NCBI RefSeq assembly: GCF_013393945.1 | Contig: NZ_CP040297.1 | Coordinates: forward strand, 124,001-188,000 | Source: Nostoc sp. TCL26-01 | GTDB lineage: Bacteria > Cyanobacteriota > Cyanobacteriia > Cyanobacteriales > Nostocaceae | Length of the DNA stretch: 64,000 nt | Direction: 5' to 3' | Shown: piece after piece, positions 62,840 through 64,000 of the stretch | Layout: each line of letters starts with the position of its first letter | Numbering within the stretch: position 1 is the stretch's first letter | Program-made: the position numbers and the translations under genes | Notes under the pieces: model-generated | What the model saw: only the letters and a program-made list of their open reading frames with translations | Told to the model about the DNA's origin: nothing | Database searches by the model: none

Positions 62840-64000
62840 ATGAAAAAAAGAGTTAATATCACGTTTTCATCTGGAAGTTTGAAAAACGGGTTTGATGCAG
62901 TTGTTCGAGTTTTTGACAGCGAAAATAATCAAAATAGTCCATCTCAAATTTTAGGTAAACTACCTGGAACATCAGAAATTGCTATCTTATTAGCAGAATG
63001 GCAACAAGACTTTGATCAGAAGGTTAGAAATGCAGTAGAAATTAGAGACGGTGATTCACAACATCGCATTATACCTCGCCAAAATAATGAATTTAATATT
63101 AACAACTCAGCTAGACAATTAACAAACGCAATCACTTCATGGTTAGAAGTCAATTATAAAGAATGGCGTGAAATTGTAAACTTTTTACAACAAAAGTTGA
63201 GCAAAGACGATGCAATTGAAGTAATTATTGAAACTCAAAATAGTCAATTACGACAGCTACCTTGGCAGGAGTGGAATTTATTTAAGGAAAGCTACACAAA
63301 AGCAGAGATAGCTTTGAGTCCTACAGAATATGAATATCCAGATAGTAATTTTCGTCCTGGTAAAGAAGTCAGAATATTAGCAGTATTAGGCAAAAGTGAT
63401 AACATTGATACCAAATTTGATCGGCAGGAGTTAGATGCTATCAAAGAAAGGGGAGCGAAAATTCAATTTCTAGAGCAACCTACAAAACGTGACTTAATTG
63501 AGCAAATAAAAGATGAGCAAGGCTGGCATATTTTCTTTTTTGCTGGTCATAGTAGCAGCGACGAAGATGGTGAGATTGGCTGTTTGCAAATTAATCAAGA
63601 TGAAACATTAGAAATTAAAGAATTTAAAAATACCTTGAGAACAGCCATTGGGAGAGGATTGCAAATAGCTATATTTAATTCTTGTGATGGTTTAGGGTTA
63701 GCCAATCAATTAGCTAAGTTGAATTTACCTCAAAGTATTGTGATGAGAAGATCAATACCTGATGATGTGGCAAAAGATTTTTTACAATCTTTCCTCAAAT
63801 CGTTTTCACAAAATCAATCTTTTTATCTATCAGTCAGAGAAGCAAGAGGACATATAGAAGATATTTGGAATAGTAAATATCCGGGGATTAGTTGGTTGCC
63901 AATAATTTGCCAAAATCCAGCAGTCAAATCATCAAGCTGGGTGGAATTAGGCGGTGGTAAACAAGCTAAGGTATCACCTAATTTATCTGCTGAGTCATCA
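62840..64000 (+). CDS. CHAT-domain protease (C-terminus cut by window end)
   Basis: The frame runs from ATG 62840 to the window edge; 387 residues are seen. The N-terminal part (1-100: VNITFSSGSLKNGFDAVVRVF ... ILGKLPGTSEIAILLAEWQQDF) is like that of CHAT proteins paired with DUF1822. The caspase-like CHAT domain (about 125-370) has LRQLPWQEWNLF, LAVLGKSDNID, catalytic His237 in IFFFAGHSSS and Cys282 in IFNSCDGLG, then PVICQNPAV at the end. Both catalytic residues are present, so protease activity is likely. In relatives a CHASE2, NTPase or other domain follows, but this is beyond the window. It probably works with the upstream protein in a regulated cell-death or conflict response. Confidence 0.85.
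   Translation, partial: MKKRVNITFSSGSLKNGFDAVVRVFDSENNQNSPSQILGKLPGTSEIAILLAEWQQDFDQKVRNAVEIRDGDSQHRIIPRQNNEFNINNSARQLTNAITSWLEVNYKEWREIVNFLQQKLSKDDAIEVIIETQNSQLRQLPWQEWNLFKESYTKAEIALSPTEYEYPDSNFRPGKEVRILAVLGKSDNIDTKFDRQELDAIKERGAKIQFLEQPTKRDLIEQIKDEQGWHIFFFAGHSSSDEDGEIGCLQINQDETLEIKEFKNTLRTAIGRGLQIAIFNSCDGLGLANQLAKLNLPQSIVMRRSIPDDVAKDFLQSFLKSFSQNQSFYLSVREARGHIEDIWNSKYPGISWLPIICQNPAVKSSSWVELGGGKQAKVSPNLSAESS

Overview
The window comes from a filamentous, heterocyst-forming cyanobacterium of the Nostoc/Anabaena type. Four things point there: many HIP1 octamers (GCGATCGC) and GCGATCG variants, arrays of 7-base repeats of the TCAATAG/TGACTAA kind between genes, a 727-residue RDD/pentapeptide-repeat protein that matches HglK (heterocyst glycolipid localisation), and photosynthesis genes (psaC and an nblA of Anabaena type). 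I found no rRNA, tRNA, prophage or CRISPR array. Most of the window is ordinary chromosome, heavily seeded with small repeats.

Layout. 0-5 kb, minus strand: a cut-off PapD-like chaperone, two secreted pilin-like proteins and a large PPC/ELWxxDGT repeat protein, all cell-surface. 5.6-13 kb: an RppB-like sensor kinase, a DUF2267 protein, a TPR protein, a sigma-like factor divergent from a membrane VOC protein, and a phosphodiester-glycosidase lipoprotein. 13.5-20 kb: a GAF/PP2C phosphatase, ftsX, a PEP-CTERM protein, a GNAT/DUF1778 toxin-antitoxin pair with a palindromic operator, and a secreted EndoU-like protein. 20.5-25 kb: a DUF1537 kinase and the minCDE operon. 27-36 kb: fmt, psaC, glmS, a DUF559 nuclease inside a repeat island, and hglK. 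36-44 kb: cheR-cheB-hybrid kinase, a nucleotidyltransferase, and egtC-egtB. 44-54 kb: ppc, a DUF1574/MBOAT pair probably for polysaccharide O-acylation, and anmK. 55-61 kb: a Ser/Thr kinase, nblA, a PP2C phosphatase, an ABC1 kinase and a small DUF6825-like protein. 61.4-64 kb: a DUF1822-like protein followed by a CHAT protease that is cut by the window end.

Genes that work together: chaperone plus pilins (surface fibre); minC, minD and minE with ftsX elsewhere (division); cheR, cheB and hybrid kinase (signalling); egtC and egtB (ergothioneine-type sulfur chemistry); DUF1574 and MBOAT (exopolysaccharide acylation); the GNAT toxin and its antitoxin; and the DUF1822-like/CHAT pair.

The most promising under-described system is that last pair. 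The first protein seems to join a helical N-terminus, an RRM-like region resembling bacterial TRADD-N domains, and a DUF1822-type C-terminus. It sits 28 bases upstream of a CHAT protease with an intact His/Cys dyad. The second theme is repeat biology: three families of MITE-like elements with terminal inverted repeats (one with perfect 3-base TNA target duplications), a hairpin element nested in one of them, and repeat-derived peptides inserted in frame into GlmS, EgtB, PEP carboxylase and AnmK.
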